DNA of 64,000 bases from Methanocella paludicola SANAE (GTDB lineage: Archaea > Halobacteriota > Methanocellia > Methanocellales > Methanocellaceae), in NCBI RefSeq assembly GCF_000011005.1, contig NC_013665.1:2891501-2955500 (forward strand), in the 5' to 3' direction. This document shows, piece after piece, positions 33,542-42,483 of the stretch. The notes beneath the pieces are model-generated. The model worked only from the letters and a program-made list of their open reading frames with translations. It ran no database searches and was not told where the DNA came from. The position numbers were made by a program, and so were the translations under genes. Position 1 is the first letter of the stretch. Every line of letters begins with the position of its first letter.

Positions 33542-35650
33542 ATGCTCGATGCCCTCAGAGCCCTGTCAGGGCTGACAATAAAAGCGGCGGAGCCCGCATG
33601 CCCCCTGGCGTTCAGGCAGGGAAGGCACGGGACTGACGCTGTGGCGGACTGCAGCAGGTGCCCCGGCGGGTCCAGCCTCTCCGACCCGGGATGCCGGCTT
33701 CCCCTCGTCAAAAGCCTAGCGGGAAAAGCGTGGATGGACCGGCTATTGCTCGAGAAGAACATCGTCCGCGAGTATGACGCCCTCGGGTCGCTCCAGGCGC
33801 TGGTGTCCTCGTACGAGAACATGAGGCTCCACGCCTCCACGCTCCGGACGTACGGATGCGGCCAGTGCGACAGGCAGAGGAAGGCCGTGGTGGGCTCGGC
33901 CATAGAGGAGGCCGTGGCCGCCCCGGGGGATATATGCCGCGTCATCGCCTCGATCCCCGTCCGGCCAGGGAAGGGCGTGCCCGAGTGCAGCCTCTGCATG
34001 GAGCGCTACTCGGCCTTCCTGAGCGGCATGGCGGATATCGGCCGGAGGCTGTCGTACAAGGATCCGCCTCCATATGTCAGGCCCCGGTTCTCCAGCTCCA
34101 GGATATGGATGGAGCCCCCGAAGGGGGCGGTTTTCGTGCGCTCGTACGAAGTGGCCGGGGATGCCTTCACGCCCCCGCTGCACGTCACTCTCTACGAGCT
34201 GGCGGAGAGCCTGGAGAAGATGTACTTCATCGTGCCGTGGGAGTACTGCATGGATGAGGAAGACATCGCTATTCTTACAGAGGCCAGGCAGAGGCTCCTC
34301 ACGAAACGCCCGGAGACGATGGAGTTCATGGAATCGGCGAACATGCGCCCGCTGTTTGCACGGTATGGCAGGGAGGCCATTTCGGCGACGGCGAGCTCTG
34401 GCAGGGCATGGATCGGCGAGGCGAGGCTCGAGAGGCTCACCGCCGCCCTGGTGAAGTACACGTGCGGCCTTGGCATCATTGAGGACGTCCTCAGGGACAC
34501 CCACATCGAGGACGCCTACGTCAACGCCCCGGTCGGCTCCACCCCCCTTCACCTGGTCGTGGATGGCGAGGAGTGCACGAGCAACGTCTTCCTCTCGGAG
34601 GCGGACGTGGAGTCGATGATCTCCCGGCTTCGGGCCATATCGGGGAGGCCGTTCTCGGAGGCCAGCCCCGTGCTGGACATGGACCTGGGCGAGTTCAGGA
34701 CGAGGGTGTCGGTCATCGGCGACCCCCTGTCAAGGGGGCTTGCCTACGCGTTCAGGCGGCACAAGGCCACGCCCTGGACCCTGGCCCAGCTCGTCTCTAA
34801 GGGCATGCTCACGCCCTACGCCGCCGGCCTGCTCTCGCTCCTCGTGGACGGGCAGTCATCCATCCTGGTCACGGGCACCCGGGGGGCGGGCAAAACGTCC
34901 CTGCTTGGGGCCATGATGCTCGAGATACCACAGGGCTACCGCATTTTGGCCATCGAGGACACGCCCGAGCTGCCGCTCGAAGACATGCAGCGCTGTGGCT
35001 GGAAGGTGCAGGGGATGGGGACGAGGTCCGCCGTGTCGGGGTCGGAGGCCGAGTTCCAGGCGTCGGACGTGCTCAGGGCGGCGCTAAGGCTGGGCGAGTC
35101 GGCGCTCATCATCGGCGAGGTGAGGGGCGCCGAGGCCCGGTCGCTGTACGAGGCCATGCGTGTGGGCGCTTCCGGCAACTCGGTCATGGGCACCATCCAC
35201 GGCTCCTCCTGCAGGGACGTATACGACCGCGTAGTCCACGACATAGGCGTCCCCCCGGCGTCCTTCAGGGCGACCGACATCGTCGTCGTCTGCTCGACCG
35301 TGAGAAAGTGTGGCGGCCACTCGAGAGAGCGGCGCGTCATACAGGTCGCCGAAGTCTCGAAAAGCCGCTGGGATGACTCCGGCGGGGCTTTTAACGACCT
35401 CCTCCTGTACGATGCCACGGAAGGCTCTTTGATCGCGACGGACCTCATCGACACGGGACGCTCTGAGGCCCTCCAGGGCATCGCCGGCAGGTGGGGCCTG
35501 CCGATCAGGGCCGTGAACGGGGAGATCGAGGCCAGGGCGCAGCTCATAAAGCAGGTGGCGGGCACGATGTTCATGGAGGCCCCGGAGTACGCGAGGTGCC
35601 TGAACGCCTACCGGGCCATGCGCGAAAAGGGGGGCGCCGGTGGAAGCTGA
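33542..35650 (+). CDS. Type II/IV secretion-type ATPase (TadA/GspE-like) with Cys-rich N-terminus
   Basis: 702 residues. C-terminal motor: Walker A TGTRGAGKTS near 443, Asp box AIEDTPELPL, Walker B region IIGEVRGAEA, and GNSVMGTIHG with the catalytic-site His. It powers assembly of type IV pilus-like fibres. Unusual is the N-terminus: cysteines at 20, 37, 40 and 51, then CxxC at 106/109 and CxxC at 149/152, which could form two metal or Fe-S sites. Related haloarchaeal ATPases also carry N-terminal cysteines (from memory). It overlaps the next gene by 11 bp. Confidence 0.88.
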   Translation: MLDALRALSGLTIKAAEPACPLAFRQGRHGTDAVADCSRCPGGSSLSDPGCRLPLVKSLAGKAWMDRLLLEKNIVREYDALGSLQALVSSYENMRLHASTLRTYGCGQCDRQRKAVVGSAIEEAVAAPGDICRVIASIPVRPGKGVPECSLCMERYSAFLSGMADIGRRLSYKDPPPYVRPRFSSSRIWMEPPKGAVFVRSYEVAGDAFTPPLHVTLYELAESLEKMYFIVPWEYCMDEEDIAILTEARQRLLTKRPETMEFMESANMRPLFARYGREAISATASSGRAWIGEARLERLTAALVKYTCGLGIIEDVLRDTHIEDAYVNAPVGSTPLHLVVDGEECTSNVFLSEADVESMISRLRAISGRPFSEASPVLDMDLGEFRTRVSVIGDPLSRGLAYAFRRHKATPWTLAQLVSKGMLTPYAAGLLSLLVDGQSSILVTGTRGAGKTSLLGAMMLEIPQGYRILAIEDTPELPLEDMQRCGWKVQGMGTRSAVSGSEAEFQASDVLRAALRLGESALIIGEVRGAEARSLYEAMRVGASGNSVMGTIHGSSCRDVYDRVVHDIGVPPASFRATDIVVVCSTVRKCGGHSRERRVIQVAEVSKSRWDDSGGAFNDLLLYDATEGSLIATDLIDTGRSEALQGIAGRWGLPIRAVNGEIEARAQLIKQVAGTMFMEAPEYARCLNAYRAMREKGGAGGS

Positions 35651-37511
35651 TCACTATGCGGAAGCCTGCCGGTCGTCCTTCAGGACACTCTCCGCGCTCT
35701 TCGGCCGGGACAGGCTCGACGCGTACTCGGGCCGCTATGCGAGTAAAGACCTTGTGGCGTGCATCGGGTTCGCGGGCCTGGAGATCAAGCCGTCCGAGGC
35801 CTTTTCGCTGGCATTCATGGCGGCCATGGCCTCGCTCATCATTGTAGCGGTAACGGGAATGGCGGCCTTCGCCCTGGGCCTGCTGGATACGGGGATGGCC
35901 GTGGTGCTGGTGGTATGCGGTGGCGTGCTGCCGCTGCTCGTGTACGTGTACGTGGGGGAGTACCCGAAGCGCAGGGCCGCCTACATGAAGGTCCATTCAC
36001 TGGGCGACGTGCCCGAGGTCATCAGCTACATCGTCATGGCCATGAAGCTCACCCCCAACATCGAGCTGGCCCTCAAGTTCGCCGCCTCCAACTCGAAGAG
36101 GCAGCTCGCGAAGGACGTGAAGAAGCTGATGTGGGGCCTGCAGGCGAGGGCCTATGACAGCCTGGACATGGCGCTGGGCGCGTTCGCGGAGGAGTGGGGC
36201 GGGTACAGCGAGCACTTCAAGCGGGCCGTGTTCCTTATAAAGAGCGCCGCGGACGAGAGGGACGAGGCCATGAGGACGATCACCCTCAACCGGGCCCTGG
36301 ACGTGGTGCTCGCGGGCACGAAGGGCATGATGCAGTCCTTCTCGAGCGCCCTGCACTCGCCCACCCTCATCCTCTACTCCATTTTCGTCATGGTGCCCCT
36401 GGCCCTCGTGGCCATGCTCCCCGCCGCCGCCATCATAGGCCTGCGGATTAATTCGCTCGAGCTGGCGCTGCTCTACGACGGGCTGTTCCCCCTGGCAACG
36501 CTCGTCTACGCCCACTCCATCCTCATGAAGAGGCCGGCCGCCTTCACGCCGCCCGACATTCCGGCCATGAAGGAAAGCATCCCCAGGTGGGCCTGGGCGC
36601 TCATCGCATGCGCGGTCGGGGCCGCCACGGCATCGCTGTACTTCTTCCCGGCCGGAATTCCCGTCCCCGGCTCGATCTTCCTGGCATGGAGCGTCACTGC
36701 TGTCATATCGATATACTGCCTGGGCGTGTACACGCCCTATAAAAAGCTGAGGGACGACCTCAGGAAGATGGAGGACGAGTTCGCCGACTCGCTGTTCGTC
36801 CTCGGCCGGCGCATTTCGGAGGGGAGGTCCCCGGAGGATGGATTCGCGTACACGGCCGCCATGACCGCCGGCACCTCGGTCGGAAAGGCCTACGCCCGGG
36901 CTGCATACAACATACGGTGCCTCAGGACGACGCTGAGCGACGCGGTGCTGTCGCCCGAGTACGGCGCCTTCTCGGACGTGTACTCCGACCGCATCAGGGC
37001 GACAGTGTGCATGCTCGTGGAGACCTCGGGCAAGAGCGGCGAGATCGCGGGCAACTCCGTCGTGCGGCTGGCCGATCACCTGAAGGAGCTACAATCGATC
37101 GAGGACGACGTCCGGAAGATGCTCTACACCATGACCAGCATGCTCAAGACGACCTGCGTGGTGTTCGCCCCGTTCATAGGGGGCATCACCCTGGCGCTGT
37201 CCCGGTCCGTATCGGAGGTGGTTGCCCGCACGATGGCCGGGCTGAGCGAGATGCCCGAGGGGGCCAGGCAGTACTTCCCCATGATGCCCGAGTTCAGCGC
37301 TCCCCTGGTGTCCAACGACGAGTTCGTCCTTATCATCGGGATCTACGTGATCATGCTGGTGCTGATATTGTTGAGGTTCGTGGACGGCATCGAGCATGGC
37401 GACGACCGGTACGAGTTCATGTACAGCGTCGGGACGGTGCTCCCCATCGCCATGGCCGTGTTCACCATCACGACGGTGTTCGCCGATTCATCGTTCGGCA
37501 CCATGTTTTAG
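35640..37511 (+). CDS. TadC/GspF-like platform membrane protein
   Basis: 623 residues from GTG 35640. Two T2SSF-type halves are visible: the first with membrane pair near 55-110, a cytoplasmic EYPKRRAAYMKVHSLGDVPE region and helices at ~230-290; the second repeats this after ~310. Pattern matches archaeal TadC-like or ArlJ/PilC-like platform proteins, which bind the ATPase and extrude subunits. Directly follows the ATPase gene with an 11-bp overlap, so the pair is the motor-platform core. Confidence 0.85.
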   Translation: MEADHYAEACRSSFRTLSALFGRDRLDAYSGRYASKDLVACIGFAGLEIKPSEAFSLAFMAAMASLIIVAVTGMAAFALGLLDTGMAVVLVVCGGVLPLLVYVYVGEYPKRRAAYMKVHSLGDVPEVISYIVMAMKLTPNIELALKFAASNSKRQLAKDVKKLMWGLQARAYDSLDMALGAFAEEWGGYSEHFKRAVFLIKSAADERDEAMRTITLNRALDVVLAGTKGMMQSFSSALHSPTLILYSIFVMVPLALVAMLPAAAIIGLRINSLELALLYDGLFPLATLVYAHSILMKRPAAFTPPDIPAMKESIPRWAWALIACAVGAATASLYFFPAGIPVPGSIFLAWSVTAVISIYCLGVYTPYKKLRDDLRKMEDEFADSLFVLGRRISEGRSPEDGFAYTAAMTAGTSVGKAYARAAYNIRCLRTTLSDAVLSPEYGAFSDVYSDRIRATVCMLVETSGKSGEIAGNSVVRLADHLKELQSIEDDVRKMLYTMTSMLKTTCVVFAPFIGGITLALSRSVSEVVARTMAGLSEMPEGARQYFPMMPEFSAPLVSNDEFVLIIGIYVIMLVLILLRFVDGIEHGDDRYEFMYSVGTVLPIAMAVFTITTVFADSSFGTMF

Positions 37512-37525
37512 TTGCATTAATGTGA

Positions 37526-37575
37526 AAATTATTTATAGGATAAGCGTTAACTTACTAACGTATAATTATAGTTAG
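37526..37575 (+). promoter_or_regulatory. Promoter and short inverted repeat before pilin-like gene
   Basis: TATA-like TTATTTATAGG at 37529-37539 gives this gene its own promoter inside the cluster, as expected for a pilin needed in excess. An inverted repeat CTAAC/GTTAG (37555-37559 and 37571-37575) brackets GTATAATTATA near the transcription start, a possible operator. Confidence 0.45.
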
Positions 37576-37584
37576 GTGATATAC

Positions 37585-38058
37585 ATGCGCAGCAAAGGTT
37601 TCAAGGGCGACGAGAGGGGCGTGGAAGGCCTCCCCGTGCGCCTGATCGTCGTGCTGGTCGTGGGCGTGATCGCGCTCTCGTCCATGGTGGCCGCCGTGAA
37701 CAGCTTCAAGCCCCCGAAGACGCTGACCGCCGCAGTGACCGAGGTGAGCAGCAAGGACGGCAATCTCCTGCAGGTCAGTAACTCGGGCGAAGGCGCCGTT
37801 ACGAAGACGTGGACCTGCTATGTGAACGTGACTGACGATAAGGGCAACCCGGTGAGCGGCGCCAGCGTGATCGTCCACGGCCTGGGAGGCGCAGGCTCGG
37901 GCGTGACCAACACAAAAGGAGTAGCGTACATCTCCAAGACGAACGACATCAAGCTCAACGCCAACCAGAACATCGGCTACATGACCCTGGAGGTCAACGC
38001 CCCCGGGTTCTACCAGTACAAGAACGAGAACGCGCTCGCCGTGGTGAGGGTGAGCTAG
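37585..38058 (+). CDS. Pilin-like protein with Ig-like extracellular domain
   Basis: 157 residues from ATG 37585. The N-terminus FKGDERGVEGLPVRL is followed by a hydrophobic helix (LIVVLVVGVIALSSMVAAV), fitting a prepilin processed near the Gly before it. The extracellular part is a single CarboxypepD_reg/Ig-like beta domain (YVNVTDDKGNPVSGASVIVH, then TNTKGVAYISKT). The DERG stretch is shared with the protein at 11058. It is the best candidate for the major subunit of the fibre. Confidence 0.75.
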   Translation: MRSKGFKGDERGVEGLPVRLIVVLVVGVIALSSMVAAVNSFKPPKTLTAAVTEVSSKDGNLLQVSNSGEGAVTKTWTCYVNVTDDKGNPVSGASVIVHGLGGAGSGVTNTKGVAYISKTNDIKLNANQNIGYMTLEVNAPGFYQYKNENALAVVRVS

Positions 38059-38714
38059 AGCCGCCTGGCGAGCCAGTACAGCGCCTCGGCCGCCCCTTCC
38101 CCGTACGGCCTTTCGGCCACGTAGTCGGCGGCCTCCTTTATTTCGGGCGTGGCGTTGCCGACGGCGAGCCCCATGCCCGCGGCGTTGAACATGTGGATGT
38201 CGTTGGCCGAGTCCCCCACCGCCGCGAACTCCTCGGGCCTCAGGCCCATCAGCCGGGCGACCTCTACGAGGCCGGTGCCCTTGTTGACGCTCCTGTGCTT
38301 CAGGTGCAGGGCGAACTTCGTGTCGATGATCTCAAGGTCAGGGTAATATTTTGCGAGCAGCGCCCGGGCCTTCTCAAGGTCGACGTTGCGCCTGAAGGCC
38401 AGCTCGGACATCCTGTACCGGGCGTCGAGCTGCTCCAGGCCCGGGAACTCTTTCAAAAGAAGGGCGGCCGCCCGCCGGCACTCCTCGATGTCGGCCAGCA
38501 CGGAGGGCTTCGCGTCGTAGCCCACCTGGATCACCCCGCCGGTCTCCGCGATCATGGCCTCGCTCGCGCCGATGAGCTTGCTGGCCGCGCGCATAAAACA
38601 GATAACGTTGCCCGAGGCCAGCACGACCGGCACGGGAAGCGAGCGGATGGCGGCGATCGCGTCGGTGCTGACCTGCCGCCGCATGTCGGTGAGCGTGCCG
38701 TCGATGTCCGCCAC
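38055..38714 (-). CDS. Phosphoglycolate phosphatase (archaeal HAD-IIB type)
   Basis: 219 residues from GTG 38714, but the natural protein probably starts seven codons earlier at an ATT (38735) with GGAGG six bases before it; this adds the first beta-strand (KAVVADIDG). Motifs: DIDGTLTD, ASGNVICF, a Lys in the HRSVNKGTG region, and VGDSANDIHMF. Closest known type is archaeal phosphoglycolate phosphatase (Thermoplasma TA0175 class), which clears 2-phosphoglycolate. Overlaps the pilin gene's stop by 4 bp, convergent. Confidence 0.85.
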   Translation of the reverse strand: MADIDGTLTDMRRQVSTDAIAAIRSLPVPVVLASGNVICFMRAASKLIGASEAMIAETGGVIQVGYDAKPSVLADIEECRRAAALLLKEFPGLEQLDARYRMSELAFRRNVDLEKARALLAKYYPDLEIIDTKFALHLKHRSVNKGTGLVEVARLMGLRPEEFAAVGDSANDIHMFNAAGMGLAVGNATPEIKEAADYVAERPYGEGAAEALYWLARRL

Positions 38715-38783
38715 GACGGCCTTTATCCGAGTAATGAAAAGCCTCCGGTGTTTATGCGCCTTTTGTATTTTTATACGTGATGG

Positions 38784-39557
38784 TCAGGGGTGTTTTAACA
38801 CGAGCGCCGGGTAGTCCGAGGCCGCCACCACCGACAGCGCCATGCCCATCTCCGCCCCCGCGTCGAGCATGATGATGGACGCGCCGGTCTTTTCCGCCGC
38901 CTCGATGATCTCTTTCCTGGGCGTGCCCTCCGCCATGACCACCCCGCCCCCCAGGCCAAGGCCTTTCAGGCTGTCTGCGAGGGATACCGGGTCTACCCGG
39001 TCGGAAAAGCACAGGAAAGTGACGCTGCCTATGCTTACCTCTTCCTTCAGGGCGCGAAGTGCCTTCAGCTTGGCCGCCGGTTCGCCTGTAATGGGGCAGA
39101 GCACGCGGCCGAAGAGGTTCGTGCAGTAGGCCTCCATGGCCATCTTCGACTGGTCCACCGCGCTGGAGGAGAGCATGGTCATGACCAGCAGGTCCCGCCG
39201 GCAGTTCCTGATCAATTCCATGGTGGCGCTGCCCGCCGGCCCGCCGGGCTTGTGGTAGTTGACCACGATGAGCGAGGCGTCGAGCTTCTCCGCGATGCCG
39301 CAGATGTCCCTCCCGGGGGCGCCAGGCATGAGGTGCACGTCCGTGGATACCCCCTTGTTCCGCTCTATATTTAATTCTTCATCCAGGAAGTCCCGGGCCT
39401 CCTGCATCCGGGGCTCGAACAGGGCCGGGTCGATGCGGTTCTGCTCGTCGATGACGTGCAATAAGTGGATGTTTTTCGTCTTCCCGATGATGCCGACGCA
39501 GGGGAGCATGAACGGCGACTCGGAGAAGTCGGTCGCGTACAGGATATTCTCGAACAT
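38784..39557 (-). CDS. Universal stress protein family, double-domain
   Basis: 257 residues. The first UspA-like domain begins ILYATDFSESPF and includes IHLLHVID and ASLIVVNYHKPGG. The second starts FGRVLCPITGEPAAK and ends ALSVVAASDYPALVLKHP. ATP-site glycines (G-2x-G-9x-G) are only partly kept, so nucleotide binding is uncertain. Role in stress response is family-based. A single gene with its own promoter. Confidence 0.78.
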   Translation of the reverse strand: MFENILYATDFSESPFMLPCVGIIGKTKNIHLLHVIDEQNRIDPALFEPRMQEARDFLDEELNIERNKGVSTDVHLMPGAPGRDICGIAEKLDASLIVVNYHKPGGPAGSATMELIRNCRRDLLVMTMLSSSAVDQSKMAMEAYCTNLFGRVLCPITGEPAAKLKALRALKEEVSIGSVTFLCFSDRVDPVSLADSLKGLGLGGGVVMAEGTPRKEIIEAAEKTGASIIMLDAGAEMGMALSVVAASDYPALVLKHP

Positions 39558-39628
39558 CTATGATTATATTGGCCTGCTAAAATAAAATAGTGCCGTACAT
39601 AGGTTTATGTCCGCCGGGGATATAGTGG

Positions 39629-40828
39629 TTGCTTGTGCAGGACAGGATCGCCGTCGATCAGGCGCTGGCCTTTCGCCTGGATGGCCATTATCTTGCCCGC
39701 CGATCCCCCCCGGGCTCGATGCTGCGGGCGGCAGGGGCGTGTGGCATCCAGAACACGCCGCCCGGCTCGGCGGCCCTCTCGCTCCACGCGAGGGTTGAGG
39801 GCCTTACTCCGGGGGACGTTGAGAGGGCGCTGGATATCGATAAGACTCTGATGCAGACCTTCAGCCTGAGGGGCGCGGCCTATGTGTCCCCGACGGCCGA
39901 CGCGGCCGTGTTCACCCGGGGCGTGCTGCCCGGGGACGAGGACTCGATGCGCTTCTTCATCCGGGGAGCCGGCCCCGCCTTCGATAAGGCCGGCATGAGC
40001 GCCGCGGAGGCGGTCCGCCTGACATCCGATGCGGTGCTCGAAGTCCTGGACGGCCGTGCGCTTCCCAAGAGCGAGCTGGCCGTCGAGCTGGCCGATCGCG
40101 TGGCAGAACGATTATCTCCGGGGCAGCTTGAGGCATGGAGGTCGCCCGGCGGGTACGCGCCCCGCCAGCCCCTGGGCGAGGCCATCGTCCGCTTCTGCCT
40201 GTACGTCAATGCACTCGAGGGCTCGTTCTGTTTCGTTACAAGGCGCAACGCCGCCCACTTCGTGCGCACGGACCAGTGGCTCGGCGCCCCGTTGTCGGAA
40301 GCGGACCCGCAGGAGGCGAGAGCCGGGCTGGCACGCCGCTACATTTCGTGCTACGGGCCCTCGACGCCCGAGCATTTCTCCGAATGGGTCGGCATTTCGC
40401 TGGCCGGGGCCTCGAACGCGTGGGAACCCATGGCAAAAGAGCTCGTGGAAGTCGACTTCGAGGGACGTAAAGCATGGATACGTGAGCCGGACCTTCCCCG
40501 CCTCATGTCGCCCCGGGAGCCCGAGGGCACACGGTTCCTGCCGCCCCATGACCCGTACCTGCAGATGCGGGACAGGGCGACGCTTATCCCCGATAAAGGG
40601 CTCCGCCGCCTCATCTGGCGAGCCGTGGGCAACCCGGGCATTGTCCTGTATAAAGGTCGCCCGGTAGCGATGTGGAGGCCACAGAAGAAAGGTAAGACTC
40701 TCGGCATATCCATAGAGCAGTTCGCTCCCCTGGCTCAGGCCGAGCGCAGCGACATCGAGGCTGAGGCGACAACGCTTCCCCCGTTCAAGGGTTGCACGAA
40801 GGCTGATGTCGGGTTCAAGAGCCTCTAG
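39629..40828 (+). CDS. Winged-helix YcaQ/AlkX-like (PF06224) protein
   Basis: 399 residues; TTG 39629 or GTG 39635 as start. The three winged-helix-type repeats of the crosslink-repair glycosylase family are suggested by AFRLDGHYLARR, LMQTFSLRGAAYVS near 75, YISCYGPSTPEHFSEWVG near 235, and LPPHDPYLQMRDRA near 310. Bacterial YcaQ unhooks DNA interstrand crosslinks; actinobacterial and archaeal relatives are annotated only as DNA-binding. The catalytic Gln pair (QxQ) of YcaQ cannot be located with confidence. Confidence 0.75.
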   Translation: MLVQDRIAVDQALAFRLDGHYLARRSPPGSMLRAAGACGIQNTPPGSAALSLHARVEGLTPGDVERALDIDKTLMQTFSLRGAAYVSPTADAAVFTRGVLPGDEDSMRFFIRGAGPAFDKAGMSAAEAVRLTSDAVLEVLDGRALPKSELAVELADRVAERLSPGQLEAWRSPGGYAPRQPLGEAIVRFCLYVNALEGSFCFVTRRNAAHFVRTDQWLGAPLSEADPQEARAGLARRYISCYGPSTPEHFSEWVGISLAGASNAWEPMAKELVEVDFEGRKAWIREPDLPRLMSPREPEGTRFLPPHDPYLQMRDRATLIPDKGLRRLIWRAVGNPGIVLYKGRPVAMWRPQKKGKTLGISIEQFAPLAQAERSDIEAEATTLPPFKGCTKADVGFKSL

Positions 40829-41391
40829 GGGCTTTTCCCCTGCTGCTCTACGAAGCCTTCGACGGCACGCCGGATGTCCTGAACGCTCTCCAGCACCGTG
40901 ATGCCCTCCATCTTTCGGATCTTATTGACGTTCTCCACGTCGACGTCTCTTATATAGAGGGTCATCTTCTTGCCGCCGGGCAGGATGGTCACGAGCTCGC
41001 CGGGCTTGTTGTCGGGCGGGTATATGTAGATCGGCAGCCGGGCCTTGGCGCCCTGGGCTACGGCGTTCGAGAGCAGCGTATCGCCGATGCCGTAGGCGAT
41101 CTTGGCCGCCGTATTCGCCGTTACGGGGGCCACCAGGAACATGTCGTAGTGGCCGGTCTGGAGCTTGCCCACCAGGAACGGGGAGTTCGCGTCCACTTCG
41201 ACGCGGATGTCGTAGAACTCTTCCTCCAGCTTGCTCCAGAGCTTGTACCATTTGAGCACCAGTTTGGCGCTCTTCGACGTGTAAATGTCCACGGTGAGGC
41301 CGTGCTTCTTCTTCAGCTCGATCATGAGCGCGGCGATCTCCTCGATCTTGTCGCCGCAGCCGGTGATGCCCCAGGCTATGCGGACCATCAT
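40825..41391 (-). CDS. afpA: Archaeoflavoprotein AfpA
   Basis: 188 residues from ATG 41391, which overlaps the upstream stop (ATGA). It matches AfpA: AWGITGCGDKIEEIAALM at the start, VAPVTANTAAKIAYGIGDTL near 95 and YIRDVDVENV near 150, a flavoprotein of the HFCD fold that binds FMN and accepts electrons from ferredoxin. The adjacent iron-sulfur flavoprotein is its likely electron partner. Longer frames upstream are shadow of that gene. Confidence 0.88.
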   Translation of the reverse strand: MMVRIAWGITGCGDKIEEIAALMIELKKKHGLTVDIYTSKSAKLVLKWYKLWSKLEEEFYDIRVEVDANSPFLVGKLQTGHYDMFLVAPVTANTAAKIAYGIGDTLLSNAVAQGAKARLPIYIYPPDNKPGELVTILPGGKKMTLYIRDVDVENVNKIRKMEGITVLESVQDIRRAVEGFVEQQGKSP

Positions 41392-41999
41392 GCCACCTTC
41401 CTGGCCATCGCCTCGTAAAAGCGCTTGAGCGTCTTGCGGAGCGTGCGGAGCCCTTCCTCGTCGCCGGCCACGCCCTCGCTTCCCCTGTCGTGGGACCATA
41501 GAGTCCCTCCCAGGTTGGCGCCGAAAGAGCCGCCTCCGCACGGGATCATCTCGTTGAGGATGTAAAAGTTATTGATCGTGGTCAGGGCAAGCTCCTGCCC
41601 GCCGCAGCGGTCGCCGCCCACGGCCAGGCCCATGCCGGTCTTGCCCTTTAGTATCGAAGGATCTTTCGCGAGTATGGCCCTGCACCTGTCCATCAGGCAC
41701 TTCGTCTGGCCGGACAGGCTGCCCTGGTAGCACGGCGTGCCGAAGATGATGCCGTCGGCCCAGACCATGCCGTCGTAGAACTCCGGCAGGGCGTCCTTCT
41801 GGATGCATCCCTGCTTATTCTTGATGCAGTAGTCGCAGTGGATGCAGAACCTGATGTCCTTTCCCCTGACGGAGAAGTACCTGGTCTCGCAGCCCTTCTC
41901 CTTTAGGTAGTCCAGTCCATACCTGACCGCATAGTCAGTGCCGCCCTGGCGGGGGCTTCCGCTGATGCCGAAGACCTTCATAGTGCCTCTTTTTTTCAA
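41388..41999 (-). CDS. Iron-sulfur flavoprotein (Isf-like)
   Basis: 203 residues (ATG 41999; ATG 41981 also possible). The flavodoxin-like FMN fold starts VFGISGSPRQGGTDYAV. The compact cluster motif FCIHCDYCIKNKQGC gives C-x2-C-x2-C-x6-C, the hallmark of methanogen Isf, which holds a [4Fe-4S] cluster and reduces O2 and H2O2. A second motif GTPCYQGSLSGQTKCLMDR binds the flavin phosphate. Coupled to afpA by a 4-bp overlap, a likely oxidant-defence electron chain. Confidence 0.88.
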   Translation of the reverse strand: MKKRGTMKVFGISGSPRQGGTDYAVRYGLDYLKEKGCETRYFSVRGKDIRFCIHCDYCIKNKQGCIQKDALPEFYDGMVWADGIIFGTPCYQGSLSGQTKCLMDRCRAILAKDPSILKGKTGMGLAVGGDRCGGQELALTTINNFYILNEMIPCGGGSFGANLGGTLWSHDRGSEGVAGDEEGLRTLRKTLKRFYEAMARKVA

Positions 42000-42042
42000 C
42001 TCGTTAAAAAGTAGTTTGGCGGACGATATAATAATTTTATGG

Positions 42043-42384
42043 TCAGCGCCGCTTGGTCTTGACGTTCCCGTACGTCCTGACCTGGTTCTGGACGTCCATG
42101 ACCCACTGCATCATCGCCCTCTCGTCATTCCCGGGGACCTTGCCCGCCTCGATGGCCTTCCCGAACGCCTCCATGGCGTCCTGGACCTTCAGGAACTTTT
42201 TGTGGGCTATGCACTGGTCGACGTACAACGGATAGACTTCGTCTGACAGGCCGTACAAGTCCTTGATGGGCCGGAGCTTCTTCATTATCTCTGCCTTCAC
42301 CGAGTCGTGGTTCCCGTTCGACAGCCCCCGGATGAGGTACGAGAATACGGTGGCTGCGGTCTCTTCCTGCTCGAGCTTTTCCAT
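42043..42384 (-). CDS. Hypothetical helical protein, 113 aa
   Basis: Soluble, all-helical by composition (EQEETAATVFSYLIRGLSNG at the start, then EIMKKLRPIKDLYGL). No motif recognised. Start ATG 42384 is preceded by GGTGC-type bases. It stands alone 43 bp downstream of the Isf gene on the same strand, with a T-rich stretch between. Confidence 0.6.
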   Translation of the reverse strand: MEKLEQEETAATVFSYLIRGLSNGNHDSVKAEIMKKLRPIKDLYGLSDEVYPLYVDQCIAHKKFLKVQDAMEAFGKAIEAGKVPGNDERAMMQWVMDVQNQVRTYGNVKTKRR

Positions 42385-42483
42385 TTGAGAGCACCTTTTT
42401 CACCTTATAGAAGTCAAATGGTCATATATCTTTTCTTGGCGGGACCGGCAAACGTTTAGGCAGGTATTTCCATATGATCCATC

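Noticed and set aside
35997-37079. Antisense ORF of 360 aa opposite the TadC-like gene
   Set aside because: His/Arg/Gly-rich shadow; the plus strand has membrane-protein hydrophobic periodicity.
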